Shown piece after piece: positions 10,685 to 19,134 of a DNA stretch of 64,000 nt. The DNA is from Ectothiorhodospiraceae bacterium 2226. GTDB taxonomy: Bacteria > Pseudomonadota > Gammaproteobacteria > GCA-013348725. Below the pieces are notes generated by a model. The model made no database searches, was not told where the DNA came from, and saw only the letters and a list, made by a program, of their open reading frames with translations. The stretch's first letter is position 1. Each line of letters begins with the position of its first letter. Location: assembly GCA_013348725.1 (NCBI GenBank), contig CP054689.1, positions 2,662,501 through 2,726,500 of the forward strand, written 5' to 3'. The translations under genes and the position numbers were made by a program.

Positions 10685-10713
10685 AAAAAATGGGCCCGGC
10701 CGAAGCCGGGCCC
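10685..10713 (-). terminator. UUCG-loop terminator between symporter and acs unit
   Basis: Read on the minus strand: GGGCCCGGC, loop TTCG, GCCGGGCCC, then ATTTTTTCG. A nine-base-pair perfect GC stem with a stable UUCG tetraloop and a six-T run, placed 53 bases after the symporter stop and 20 bases before the next gene start. Confidence 0.92.
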
Positions 10714-10765
10714 GGTGGGTTGCGTCTAGGCCGAGGCGGGGCGTCCCTGCCCCCAGCCGGTGGGG

Positions 10766-12499
10766 CTAGGCCTGATCCAGACGCGGGTAGCGCACGCTCT
10801 GCACGAAGTTGCGCACCTCCTGCGAGGGCGCCTGGGTCAGCAGGCTCACCACGATCATGGTGATGAAGCCCGCCGGGATGCCGAACGTGCCGGCCGCCAC
10901 GGCGTTGATGCCGAACCACTTGTCCATGCCCATGAAGTGCACGCCGATCAGGTAGAAGAGCGTGAGGCCGAAGCCCACGATCATACCCGCCACGGCGCCG
11001 GCCTTGTTGGCCCGACTCCAGAACACGCCCAGGACCAAGGCCGGGAAGAAGGCCGCCCCCGCGAGCGAGAAGGCCCACGCCACGATGGCCAAAATACCGG
11101 CCGGACGCTGTGCCGCCACCGCGGCGGCGACCACCGCCACCAGCAGCAGCAGGCTGCGGGCGATCATGAGGCGCTTCTTGGTGGAGGCCTGCGGGTTGAC
11201 CATCTTGTAGTAGAGGTCGTGCGACAGCGCGTTGGAGATGGTGAGCAGCAGACCGTCCGCGGTCGAGAGCGCCGCGGCCAGACCACCGGCGGCCACCAGG
11301 CCGGCGATGACGTAGGGCAGGCCCGCGATCTCCGGCGTGGCGAGCACGATGGCGTCGGCGTTCAGGGTCAGACCCTGCAGGTGCAGGATACCGTCGCCCA
11401 TCACGTCCTCGACCCGCACCAGGCCGACCCGTGCCCACGATTCCACCCAGGCCGGCAGCTCGGCGATGGGGGTGCCGATCACGTTCTTGTACACCTCCAG
11501 CTTCGCGAACGCGGCATAGGCCGGGGCCGAGAAGTACAGCAGGAAGATAAAGAACAGCGACCAGCCCACCGAATTGCGCGCCGCCCGCACGCTGGGCGTG
11601 GTGTAGAAGCGCATCAGGATGTGCGGCAGGGCCGCGGTACCGACCATCAGGCAGAAGGTCAGGGCCATGAAGTTGAGCTTGTCCATGTCGGTGAACGGCA
11701 CGGCGTGCGGGTTGGTCACCCCCAGCTGCTGCTCGAGCACGGCGATTTGCTGCAGGGCCTCACCGTACATGAGCTGCGGGATGGGCACGCCCGTCACCTG
11801 GTAGGACATCCACACGATGGGAATCAGGTAGGCGATGATCAGGATGATGTACTGCGCCACCTGCGTCCAGGTCACCGCGCGCATGCCGCCTAGCATGGAG
11901 CACACCAGGATGCCGGCCAGGCCCACGAACACGCCGACCTCGAAGGGGATCTCCAGGAAGCGGCTGGTGATGATGCCCGCGCCGGTGATCTGCGCCACCA
12001 CGTAGGTGAACGACGCCGCGATGGCCGCGATGATGCCGATGGTGCGGGCCATGTTGCCGCCGTAACGCGCGCCCAGGAAGTCGGGCACGGTGTACTGGCC
12101 GAACTTGCGCAGGTACGGGGCGATCAGCAGCGCCACCAGCACGTAGCCGCCGGTCCAGCCCATCACGTAGGCGAGGCCGTCATAGCCGAACGCATACAGC
12201 GTACCGGCCATGCCGATGAAGGAGGCCGCCGACATCCAGTCGGAGCCCACCGCCATACCGTTGAACACGGGCGGCACCTTGCGCCCTGCGACGTAGTACT
12301 CGGACACCTCGCTGGTGCGCGAGATGATGCCGATCACGGCGTACAGACCGATGGTGGCGGCGAGGAAGATCCAGCCGATCACCCGCTGCGGCAGGCCGAA
12401 CATCTCGAGGATGCCCAACACGACCACGAAGGCGAGGAAACCGCCGGTGTACAGCCCGTAGATCTTGGGGAGGTTGGCAATAAACTTGTCGGTCGCCAT
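10766..12499 (-). CDS. actP: Sodium:solute symporter, acetate permease-like
   Basis: A 577-residue SSS-family transporter with about 13 transmembrane helices. The N-terminal part has SEYYVAGRKVPPVFNGMAVGSDWMSAASFIGMAGTLY-type residues (SDWMSAASF motif) diagnostic of the SSS family and close to the ActP/VC_2705 group. The companion DUF4212 protein is encoded immediately upstream, three bases away, the usual arrangement for this subgroup. With acs downstream the likely substrate is acetate or another short carboxylate; this is inferred from context. A strong terminator follows the gene. Confidence 0.88.
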   Translation of the reverse strand: MATDKFIANLPKIYGLYTGGFLAFVVVLGILEMFGLPQRVIGWIFLAATIGLYAVIGIISRTSEVSEYYVAGRKVPPVFNGMAVGSDWMSAASFIGMAGTLYAFGYDGLAYVMGWTGGYVLVALLIAPYLRKFGQYTVPDFLGARYGGNMARTIGIIAAIAASFTYVVAQITGAGIITSRFLEIPFEVGVFVGLAGILVCSMLGGMRAVTWTQVAQYIILIIAYLIPIVWMSYQVTGVPIPQLMYGEALQQIAVLEQQLGVTNPHAVPFTDMDKLNFMALTFCLMVGTAALPHILMRFYTTPSVRAARNSVGWSLFFIFLLYFSAPAYAAFAKLEVYKNVIGTPIAELPAWVESWARVGLVRVEDVMGDGILHLQGLTLNADAIVLATPEIAGLPYVIAGLVAAGGLAAALSTADGLLLTISNALSHDLYYKMVNPQASTKKRLMIARSLLLLVAVVAAAVAAQRPAGILAIVAWAFSLAGAAFFPALVLGVFWSRANKAGAVAGMIVGFGLTLFYLIGVHFMGMDKWFGINAVAAGTFGIPAGFITMIVVSLLTQAPSQEVRNFVQSVRYPRLDQA

Positions 12500-12502
12500 T
12501 TT

Positions 12503-12766
12503 TTAGTTCTCCTCCTCGGCGACGCCGTACTCGCGGTCCAGGCGGTTCATGGTCCAGGCGTAGTAGGCGATGATCGCGACATAAATGATCAAGGCCCCCT
12601 GGGCGCCCATGTAGAACGCGAGCGGAAAACCCAGAAAGCTGATCTGGTTGATCGCCGGTGCAAAGAACACGACCACGTACGTGACGACGAACCAAATCCC
12701 CAGCAGTACTGCTGTCAGGCGTAGGTTTTTATCCCAATACGCCTGCTTTTTGTCATCGGTTTGCAC
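12503..12766 (-). CDS. DUF4212 small subunit of the SSS symporter
   Basis: An 87-residue membrane protein with two transmembrane helices (about 16-37 and 49-71). The motifs AYWDKNLRL, FFAPAINQISFLGFPLAFYM and AYYAWTMNRLDREYG are those of the DUF4212 family, which is encoded next to SSS symporters and is thought to be an accessory subunit, in the place of YjcH/DUF485 next to ActP. Three bases separate its stop from the symporter start, so the pair is cotranscribed. A ribosome site AAAAGGGGC precedes the ATG. Confidence 0.93.
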   Translation of the reverse strand: MQTDDKKQAYWDKNLRLTAVLLGIWFVVTYVVVFFAPAINQISFLGFPLAFYMGAQGALIIYVAIIAYYAWTMNRLDREYGVAEEEN

Positions 12767-12790
12767 ATCGAGCCCCTTTTATATTTATGC

Positions 12791-12814
12791 GATCAGCGGG
12801 CCGGCCCGCTGATC
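12791..12814. repeat. Perfect 24-base palindrome between exonuclease and DUF4212 genes
   Basis: GATCAGCGGGCC followed by its exact reverse complement GGCCCGCTGATC. It overlaps the last two bases of the exonuclease stop codon and ends 25 bases upstream of the DUF4212 start. No T-run follows on either strand, so it is not a standard terminator; it could be an mRNA-processing hairpin or a dimeric-regulator site. Confidence 0.7.
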
Positions 12815-13523
12815 AGACACCGCTAATGCCCCCGCCGGCGGGGAATCGGTCACAGGCCTCGGCCTGGGCGCATAGGGCGCCCGCTCCGGCCAGCCCTTGC
12901 GAGCGCGCCTTGTTGAGCGCGATCAGAAACAGTTGCGCCGCTGCCAGTGCATCGGCATGCGCGCTGTGGCGCTGAAGCGCGGGGATGCCAAAGCGTGCCA
13001 GCCAGTCGTCCAGCGAGGCCTGCCCCGCCGGCGCGCCGGGAAACAGGGCCGGCAGCAGGCGCGCGAGGTCCAGCCACACGTTCGGCAGCGCGCGCACCCC
13101 TAAGTGGCGGCGCAGCGCGCGGGTGAGGAACGCCGCATCGAACGGCGCGTGGTAGGCCACCAGCGTGCGCCGCTCGGCCAGTTCGAGAAAGTCGAGCAGG
13201 CATTCGGCGGGCGGTTCCCCGGCCAGTTGCTGCGTCGGGCCCAGGCCGTGCACCAGGATGTTCTCGCGCTCGCTGGGCGCGTCCTGACGCAGTACCCGGT
13301 GCATGGCGCGGCCGAGTTGCAGGCGCCCTGCGTCGACCGGTACGGCGCCGATGGATAGCACCCGATCGCGCCGCAAGTTGAGCCCGCCGGTCTCTAGGTC
13401 CACCACCAGATAGGCGTCCGCCGGTGCACTTTCGTCGCGCGCCCTGCGCGCGCGCCAGCCGTCCAGGCGCGCGCGCTGTGCCTCGCTCAGGCGCGGGCGA
13501 AGGCGGCCGGGCCACCATTTCAC
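12813..13523 (-). CDS. 3'-5' exonuclease (DnaQ-like, DEDDh)
   Basis: A 236-residue exonuclease of the DNA polymerase III epsilon superfamily. The three Exo motifs are present: VVDLETGG (Exo I, with D and E), AYHAPFDAAFL (Exo II) and HSAHADALAAA (Exo III, H-x4-D), defining a DEDDh enzyme. It overlaps the upstream cNMP/CBS/DUF294 gene by four bases. The same pair occurs next to acetate transport genes in Pseudomonas and other gammaproteobacteria; why a nuclease belongs to an acetate locus is not known. The stop codon lies in the palindrome at 12791-12814. Confidence 0.9.
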   Translation of the reverse strand: MKWWPGRLRPRLSEAQRARLDGWRARRARDESAPADAYLVVDLETGGLNLRRDRVLSIGAVPVDAGRLQLGRAMHRVLRQDAPSERENILVHGLGPTQQLAGEPPAECLLDFLELAERRTLVAYHAPFDAAFLTRALRRHLGVRALPNVWLDLARLLPALFPGAPAGQASLDDWLARFGIPALQRHSAHADALAAAQLFLIALNKARSQGLAGAGALCAQAEACDRFPAGGGISGV

Positions 13524-15394
13524 AGGGCATAGTCCATGCCGAGCCGAGCCTGCAGCTTGCGCGCCTGGCGAAAGCTCTCCTTGAGGATGCGCCGATCCAG
13601 CTCGTTGAGCGTGTCGGGGTCCAGGTGGTTGTCGAGCGCCACGCCGGCCCGCTCCTGGTCGTGATGCTGACGCAGGCGCAGGAGCTGGATGAAGTGGTAG
13701 GCGTCGATCCAGGCCGCCGTCTCGCTCCGGGGCAGGTGGTCGGCCTCCGCGAGGGCGAGCAGGCGCCGCGCGGTATTGGTCTCACGGATGCCGTGGGCCA
13801 GGGCGTAGACGCGCGCCGCATCGGTAAAGGGCATCGCACCCTGGCCTTTGAGGTCCAGCGTGTTGGGGTGCTCGCCGCCGCTGCTGACCTGGAAGTCGCG
13901 GATCAGGCCGAGGGGCGGTGCATTGCGCAGCGCGTTCTCGGCCATCAACCGCAGGAAGCGGGGCGTGCGTCCCGCCCGCTCCAGGATCCAGGCGCGCAGC
14001 TCGTCCACCGCCGGTTCGTCGCCGAGCAGGGCGCGCAGATCGAAGAAAATGCTGACCTTGAGCAGGTGCTCGGGCGAACCCTGTTCGATCCAGCGATCGA
14101 AACGCTGACGCCACTCGGCGGCGGTGAGGCAGAGCTCCGGGTTGGAGGCCATGATGTTGCCGGGACACAGCGGGAAGCCGCACTCGGCCAGGGCCTCGTT
14201 GATGCGCCGCGCGCGGACCAACACCGCCACCCGCCCGGCCTCGTCCAGCGGTTCGGCGAGCAGGATGCCGTTGTCCTGGTCGGTGCGCAGGGTCTGCTCG
14301 TGGCGGCCCTCGCTGCCGAAGGCGAGCCAAGTGAAGGGCGGGCTTTGGTCGCCGTCGCACAGCTCGATCACGCGCCGCGTGATGTGGTCGTTCAGGGCGG
14401 TGATGATGCGCGTGATCTGGTCGACCTGCGCGCCCTGCGCGAGCAGCTGATGGGCGGCGCGGTGCACGTCGCCCGACAGGGCCTTCAGCGCCGGGATATC
14501 GTGCGCGTGCAGGATGGCGCGCGTGAGGTTGACCAGGCCCAGCCGATGGAAGGCGAACAGGTCGCGTTCGGACACCACACCCACTAGACGATCGCCTTCC
14601 ACGATGCACACGTGGCCGAAGCCCTCGCGCGCCATCAGCAGCGCGGCCTCATGGGCGAGCGCCTGCGCCGGCAGGCTGAGCGGGCCGTGAGTCATCACGC
14701 TCGCGATGGGCGCGTCGAGGTCGTGCTCGGGCAGGGCGACGCGGTCGAGCAGGTCGTGCAGCGTGAACACGCCCACCGGCCGCTCGTCGTCATCGCAGGC
14801 GACGATGCTGCCGACGCGCTCGCGCTGCATGGTCTCGAGTGCCGCGCGGATCGACGTCTGTGGCCGGCAGCGGACCGGGCGGCGACGCACCAAGGTTTGC
14901 AGCGGGGTGGTCAAGGGCTGTCGCTCGGTGACCTGCGCGGCGCAGGCGGTCTGCACATGGCGCAGCGCATTGTCCAGCAGGTTGGCGAGGCGTCGGGTGC
15001 AGAAGTCCTTGAAGTGAGCGCTGCGCTGCAGGAGTTCGAGAAAGTCGTCGCGCGCGAGTTCGAAGCAGAAGGTGTCCTGCGTGGCGCGGTGCACCATGGT
15101 GACCGGCCGCCCCGCCATCAGCGCGCCGATCGGGAACGCCTCGCCCGCGCCCAGCTCCCATGCGTCCTGACCGCCGGCGGGATCGCCCGCCGGCTCGCCG
15201 GCCACGCGCCCTTGCTTGATGATGTACAGGCGCGCCGCGGCCCCGTCGTCGGGCGCGGCCAGCACTTCGCCTTGGGCGAAAAAGGCCAGCTGCAGGCGCT
15301 GGGCGAGATGGCGCAGCTCCTCTTCCGGCATGGCGCTGAAGGGCGCATGCGCGGCGAGGAAATCGATAACAGGCGCAAGCGTGTTACCCGCCAT
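13520..15394 (-). CDS. cNMP-binding / CBS / DUF294 nucleotidyltransferase-like protein
   Basis: A 624-residue cytosolic multidomain protein. Order: cyclic-nucleotide-binding-like domain (about 8-120), a CBS pair (about 170-285, including VGVFTLHDLLDRV and LVGVVSERDLFAF), a DUF294 nucleotidyltransferase-like domain (about 310-460, with WLAFGSEGRHEQTLRTDQDN, the G-S and D-x-D type motif), and a DUF294 C-terminal helical domain (about 480-620). Known relatives sit beside acetate permease genes and are presumed sensory or regulatory enzymes controlling uptake. Stop overlaps the exonuclease start by four bases. The 216 bases upstream show no gene. Confidence 0.9.
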   Translation of the reverse strand: MAGNTLAPVIDFLAAHAPFSAMPEEELRHLAQRLQLAFFAQGEVLAAPDDGAAARLYIIKQGRVAGEPAGDPAGGQDAWELGAGEAFPIGALMAGRPVTMVHRATQDTFCFELARDDFLELLQRSAHFKDFCTRRLANLLDNALRHVQTACAAQVTERQPLTTPLQTLVRRRPVRCRPQTSIRAALETMQRERVGSIVACDDDERPVGVFTLHDLLDRVALPEHDLDAPIASVMTHGPLSLPAQALAHEAALLMAREGFGHVCIVEGDRLVGVVSERDLFAFHRLGLVNLTRAILHAHDIPALKALSGDVHRAAHQLLAQGAQVDQITRIITALNDHITRRVIELCDGDQSPPFTWLAFGSEGRHEQTLRTDQDNGILLAEPLDEAGRVAVLVRARRINEALAECGFPLCPGNIMASNPELCLTAAEWRQRFDRWIEQGSPEHLLKVSIFFDLRALLGDEPAVDELRAWILERAGRTPRFLRLMAENALRNAPPLGLIRDFQVSSGGEHPNTLDLKGQGAMPFTDAARVYALAHGIRETNTARRLLALAEADHLPRSETAAWIDAYHFIQLLRLRQHHDQERAGVALDNHLDPDTLNELDRRILKESFRQARKLQARLGMDYAL

Positions 15395-15610
15395 GTGGAT
15401 TATGGCTCCCCAAAACAGTATCCACCGTCATTCCCGGCGTCCAACTGGCGCCGAAAGCATCGAATCGTAAGCTGGCCGACTGATGTAACGCGTTGTAATT
15501 ATTGGGGAGAAGGGTGCCTGGCTGGCCACTCCTTGATCTCGAGCGGGAACATAGCACGATTCGGCGGATTTCGCACGCCAGAATCACGATGTAGAGGCGC
15601 GTGGGCCTGC

Positions 15611-16057
15611 CTAGACGCGGCGAGCGAACAGGCTCTGCCACCAGCGGCGCCGCCCGGCCGGCTGCGGCAAGGCCGTGGCCAGTTCCACGGGGATCAGGGT
15701 CGAGAGTACCCAGGCGGGCGGCGGCGGCCCGCCGGGGGCGCTGCCGCACACGCTGCCGAGGTTGTTCGGGTCGTAGACCTTGATGAAGGCGGGGCGGCGG
15801 AGGTCGTCGGCATAGACGATGCCGCAATAGTCATGGGCGTGGTCGCGCCGCAGGAGCGCGTCCAGTTCGCTCAAGAAGCGCACCAGATCCTCCGGCGAGG
15901 CCGGTTCGCGCGGTGGCGGCTCGCCGGTCGCGTAGATGTACCAGCCGTCCGGCGCGGCTCGCACCGTCTCCCACAAGCCCTCGAGTTGCGGCCAGCGCAG
16001 CACACCGGTGAAGCCGCCGCGGTAGGCGCGCAGAAAGTCGGGTTCAGTCGTAGACAT
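15611..16057 (-). CDS. Conserved hypothetical protein, 148 residues
   Basis: A soluble, acidic protein starting MSTTEPDFLRAYRGGFTGVL. It has a strand-rich middle (DGWYIYATGE, CGIVYADDLRRPAFIKVYDP) containing a Tyr/Asp-rich surface and ends in a basic tail RRRWWQSLFARRV. No named domain recognised. Codon use and composition match the neighbours. It is followed by nothing on its strand for 200 bases and preceded 53 bases away by gluQ on the same strand, so it may be cotranscribed with gluQ. Confidence 0.75.
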   Translation of the reverse strand: MSTTEPDFLRAYRGGFTGVLRWPQLEGLWETVRAAPDGWYIYATGEPPPREPASPEDLVRFLSELDALLRRDHAHDYCGIVYADDLRRPAFIKVYDPNNLGSVCGSAPGGPPPPAWVLSTLIPVELATALPQPAGRRRWWQSLFARRV

Positions 16058-16110
16058 AGCAAGAGTATGGCGCGCGGCGAACGCGCTCGTCCATGCCGGG
16101 TGGCCGAAGC

Positions 16111-17034
16111 TCAGGCATCGGGCGGGGCCGGATAGTCGACCCTGAGGTTGCGCGGCACGCGCGCGTCCTCCCATGAGGCTCGCGCCCACGCCCATACCTC
16201 GGCGAGGTCCTCCGCCAGTTCCTCGGGCACCGGTTGGCCCAGCGCGCGTAGCGCCTGCCAGAGGGTCGGCGCGGCGCGCGCGCGCTCGATGGGCGGGGCG
16301 TGAGTCTGCTTGCTCAGCTTCTCGCCCGCGGCGTTGACCACCACGGGCAGATGGGCAAAGCGCGGCGTGGCGAGCCCGAGCAGGCCCTGCAGATGGATCT
16401 GGCGCGGCGTGGAGCCGAGCAGGTCCGCGCCGCGCACCACCTCCGTGACGCCTTGCTCGGCGTCGTCGACCACCACCGCGAGCTGATAGGCGAAATAGCC
16501 GTCGGCGCGGCGCAGCACGAAGTCGCCCGCCTCGTGTTCGACGTCGTGCCAGATCCGCCCCTGGTACACGTCGTGGAAGCAGACCCGGCTGCCCTCGGTG
16601 CGCACGCGCACCGCGCGTGCGGTGCGCCCGGCCCCCACCCCGGCGCGGCAGGTGCCGGGGTAGATGCGCTGCCCGGCCAGGTCCTTTCGGCTGCAGGCGC
16701 AGCCGTACACGGCGCCCTGGCGGGCGAGCGCCTCGAGTGCCGCGCGATAGGCCTCGTCGCGGGTGCCCTGATAGAGCACCGCCCCGTCCCACTCGAATCC
16801 GTAGGCCTCCAGGGTGCGCAGGATGTCGTCCGCCGCGCCCGCCACGCACCGCGGCCGATCCAGGTCCTCCATGCGCACCAACCAGCGGCCGCCCGCGCGG
16901 TGCGCGCGCAGATAGCTGCCGAGCGCGGTCACCAGGGAACCGAAATGCAGCGGGCCGGTGGGCGAGGGGGCGAAGCGCCCGCAATAGGGGGCGTTGGCGT
17001 CCATCGCAGGGTCAGATGGCGGCGGAGCCGGCAT
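16111..17034 (-). CDS. gluQ: Glutamyl-Q tRNA(Asp) synthetase
   Basis: A 307-residue truncated glutamyl-tRNA synthetase paralogue that attaches glutamate to queuosine at position 34 of tRNA-Asp. The HIGH-like region is PSPTGPLHFGSL; the zinc-binding cluster is CACSRKDL followed by YPGTC (C-x-C ... Y-x3-C); the KMSKS-like motif is EKLSKQTHA. It lacks the anticodon-binding half, as expected. An alternative start ten codons in (17004, MDANAPYCGRFAPSP) is closer to the family's normal N-terminus. In gammaproteobacteria it is commonly next to dksA, as here, and queG, also in the queuosine pathway, lies at 58 kb. Confidence 0.93.
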   Translation of the reverse strand: MPAPPPSDPAMDANAPYCGRFAPSPTGPLHFGSLVTALGSYLRAHRAGGRWLVRMEDLDRPRCVAGAADDILRTLEAYGFEWDGAVLYQGTRDEAYRAALEALARQGAVYGCACSRKDLAGQRIYPGTCRAGVGAGRTARAVRVRTEGSRVCFHDVYQGRIWHDVEHEAGDFVLRRADGYFAYQLAVVVDDAEQGVTEVVRGADLLGSTPRQIHLQGLLGLATPRFAHLPVVVNAAGEKLSKQTHAPPIERARAAPTLWQALRALGQPVPEELAEDLAEVWAWARASWEDARVPRNLRVDYPAPPDA

Positions 17035-17279
17035 GGGCTAGGTCCTTGGTGGCGTATCCCGAGGCGGCGGTGGAAAAAAAGCAACGGCCGCGGCCTGACA
17101 GGGCGGTTCGGCTGTGCCACGCTAACTCAATGTCAGCGAGGTGCCTTGGCCCTGGCGACGTGCCGTCTCGGCAGTGGATCGGGGCGGTGCGCTCACCCGC
17201 GGCTCGTTCATGACGACGCGCCGCTATTTTTTCCGCGCAGCGACGACCCTGTCAAAGGGAAGCGACAGGAGAACTCCGC

Positions 17280-17609
17280 ATGGAGCCGGATTCAGATCGG
17301 TTGATCATCGAGGGCGTACAGGAGGACGGGCGACGCTTTCGTCCCAGTGACTGGGCCGAGCGCATCTCCGCCAATCTGGCGCGCTTCGGCCCCGACCATC
17401 GTCTGCATTACGCCGACAGCGTACGGCCTTGCCTCATCGGCGGGGTGCGGTGCCTGGTGGTGGAGCAGGACCTCTACCTGAAGGACCCGCAGTCCTTCAA
17501 CTTCATCTTGGATTTCGCGAAGAGCAACCACCTGCGTATCCAACCGGATCGGCGTCGCCGTCCGCGCGAGGAGCAGGATCAGCGCGAGGGGGAGAATGGG
17601 AACGGCTGA
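17280..17609 (+). CDS. DUF3579 domain protein
   Basis: A 109-residue protein with a single DUF3579-like domain: IIEGVQEDGRRFRPSDWAER near the start and the LYLKDPQSFNFILDFAKSNH helix toward the C-terminus, ending in a highly charged tail. Members are small cytosolic proteins of unknown function in beta- and gammaproteobacteria. A ribosome site GACAGGAG lies 8 bases ahead of the ATG. The preceding 245 bases, shared with the divergent gluQ gene, hold no other gene that I can see. Confidence 0.85.
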   Translation: MEPDSDRLIIEGVQEDGRRFRPSDWAERISANLARFGPDHRLHYADSVRPCLIGGVRCLVVEQDLYLKDPQSFNFILDFAKSNHLRIQPDRRRRPREEQDQREGENGNG

Positions 17610-17692
17610 GGGCGTTGGGTTGAGCGTGGGCCTTGCTCGCCTGCCGCGCGGCCGCCGAAGTGGCCGCGCGGTAAGCGGAAGCTACCGCGGAT

Positions 17693-18190
17693 CTAGCCCA
17701 TCTGGCGTTCGCGGATCTCGTCGAGCGTCTTGCAGTCGATGCACAGCGTCGCCGTAGGACGGGCCTCCAGACGACGGATGCCGATCTCCACGCCGCAGAC
17801 GTCGCAGTAGCCGTACTCGTCGGCCTCGATCTTGCTGATGGCCTCGTCGATCTTCTTGATCAGCTTGCGTTCGCGGTCGCGCGTGCGCAGTTCCATGGTG
17901 AACTCGGACTCCTGCGTCGCACGGTCGTTGGGGTCGGGGAAGTTGGCCGCCTCGTCCTGCATGTGGTGCACAGTGCGGTCCACTTCTTCCATCAGTTCCC
18001 GCTTCCAGGCAACCAGCATGGCGCGGAAGTGGGCCTTCTGCGACTCGTTCATGTACTCCTCGTCGCCCTTCGCCTCGTACGGGGTGAACTTCTTCACACC
18101 CTCCAAGGCATTGTTCCCCTGAGGATTTTCCTTGGGGTTCCCGGCCGCGGTGGTCTTGTTGTCCGCCGCGGTGCTCTTCTTCGCCGTCAT
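17693..18190 (-). CDS. dksA: RNA polymerase-binding transcription factor DksA
   Basis: A 165-residue DksA that binds the RNA polymerase secondary channel and acts with ppGpp. The coiled-coil tip has the essential acidic motif DPNDRA (Asp86, Asp89, Ala91), and the zinc finger has Cys129, Cys132, Cys150 and Cys153. The first 30 residues form a Lys/Ala/Asn-rich low-complexity extension found in many gammaproteobacterial DksA proteins. Start at 18190 was chosen for the AGGAGAGAGAG ribosome site. A good sigma-70 promoter lies 45-70 bases upstream. Confidence 0.96.
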   Translation of the reverse strand: MTAKKSTAADNKTTAAGNPKENPQGNNALEGVKKFTPYEAKGDEEYMNESQKAHFRAMLVAWKRELMEEVDRTVHHMQDEAANFPDPNDRATQESEFTMELRTRDRERKLIKKIDEAISKIEADEYGYCDVCGVEIGIRRLEARPTATLCIDCKTLDEIRERQMG

Positions 18191-18233
18191 GCTGCTCTCT
18201 CTCCTGCGTGCAGGGTGTGTCAAAAGACGCGGT

Positions 18234-18262
18234 TCTATAGCAGATAGCCGAGGTGCGTGCAA
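18234..18262 (-). promoter_or_regulatory. Sigma-70-type promoter for dksA
   Basis: Read on the minus strand: -35 TTGCAC (18262-18257), 17-base spacer, -10 TATAGA (18239-18234). The -10 is 44 bases before the dksA start codon. Confidence 0.7.
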
Positions 18263-18336
18263 GGGTCATGCCGCGCCTGCCGGCGTGATTGCCCGCGCGA
18301 GGTGGGCTAATCTATGGGGTTTTGACCACAAGGGCA

Positions 18337-19134
18337 ATGCAAGATATGCACGAACTCCAAGCGCTCCTGTTCGATGTGGATGGTACCTTGGCCGATACGG
18401 AGCGCGATGGGCACCGCGTCTCATTCAATGCGGCCTTCGCCGACGCGGGCTTGGATTGGGACTGGAGTCCCGATCTGTACGGCGAGCTGCTGACGGTGAC
18501 CGGCGGCAAGGAGCGCATACGCTACTACCTCGACCGGTATCGCCCCGACTTCCAGCGCCCCGCCGACCTCGACGGCTTCATCGCCGGGTTGCATGCCGCC
18601 AAGACCGCCCACTACACCCGCCTGCTGGCCGAGGGGGGCATCCCGCTCCGTGCCGGCGTGCGGCGCCTGCTGGAGGAGGCCCGCGCCGCCGGTCTGCGCC
18701 TGGCGATCACCACCACCACCACGCCGGCTAACGTCCATGCGCTGTTGGAAAACGCGCTGGCGCCGGATGCGGCGTCCTGGTTCGAGGTGATCGCGGCGGG
18801 CGACATCGTGCCGGCCAAGAAGCCCGATCCGGCCATCTATCACTACACTTTGCAGCAGATGGACCTCGATCCGCTGCAGTGTGTGGCGTTCGAGGATTCG
18901 GAGAACGGCCTGCGCTCGTCGCTGGGCTCCGGGGTGCCGACCCTGATCACGGTCAACGGCTACACGCGCGACCATGACTTCAGCGGCGCCCAGCTGGTGG
19001 TCGATCAACTGGGCGAGCCGGGCGCGGCGTGCCGCGTGCTGGCCGGAGAGGCCCACGGCGCCGAGTTCGTGGACCTCGATCTGGTTCGGCGCCTGCACGC
19101 GGCTGCTTGCGAGGCGGAGGCCGATGCCGGCTGA
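18337..19134 (+). CDS. HAD-superfamily phosphatase, CbbY-like
   Basis: A 265-residue haloacid dehalogenase-fold hydrolase. Motif I is LLFDVDGTLADTE (Asp13 nucleophile, Asp15 acid/base), motif II is in AITTTTTPAN, motif III in PAKKPDP and motif IV in VAFEDSENGL; the cap lies between I and II. The sequence resembles CbbY, a xylulose-1,5-bisphosphate phosphatase linked to the Calvin cycle, and related beta-phosphoglucomutase-type enzymes. No cbb genes are in the window, so a Rubisco link is only suggested. ATGs at 18337 and 18346 are both possible. It overlaps the aminotransferase start by 11 bases. Confidence 0.85.
   Translation: MQDMHELQALLFDVDGTLADTERDGHRVSFNAAFADAGLDWDWSPDLYGELLTVTGGKERIRYYLDRYRPDFQRPADLDGFIAGLHAAKTAHYTRLLAEGGIPLRAGVRRLLEEARAAGLRLAITTTTTPANVHALLENALAPDAASWFEVIAAGDIVPAKKPDPAIYHYTLQQMDLDPLQCVAFEDSENGLRSSLGSGVPTLITVNGYTRDHDFSGAQLVVDQLGEPGAACRVLAGEAHGAEFVDLDLVRRLHAAACEAEADAG

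Noticed and set aside
15395-15610. A gene or repeat in the gap between the DUF294 gene and the 148-residue protein gene
   Set aside because: No frame with a ribosome site and no clear repeat was found; it holds the upstream region of the DUF294 gene only.
17035-17279. tRNA or small RNA gene in the largest gene-free gap
   Set aside because: No cloverleaf, terminator or conserved structure found by eye; only the divergent start regions of gluQ and the DUF3579 gene are visible.
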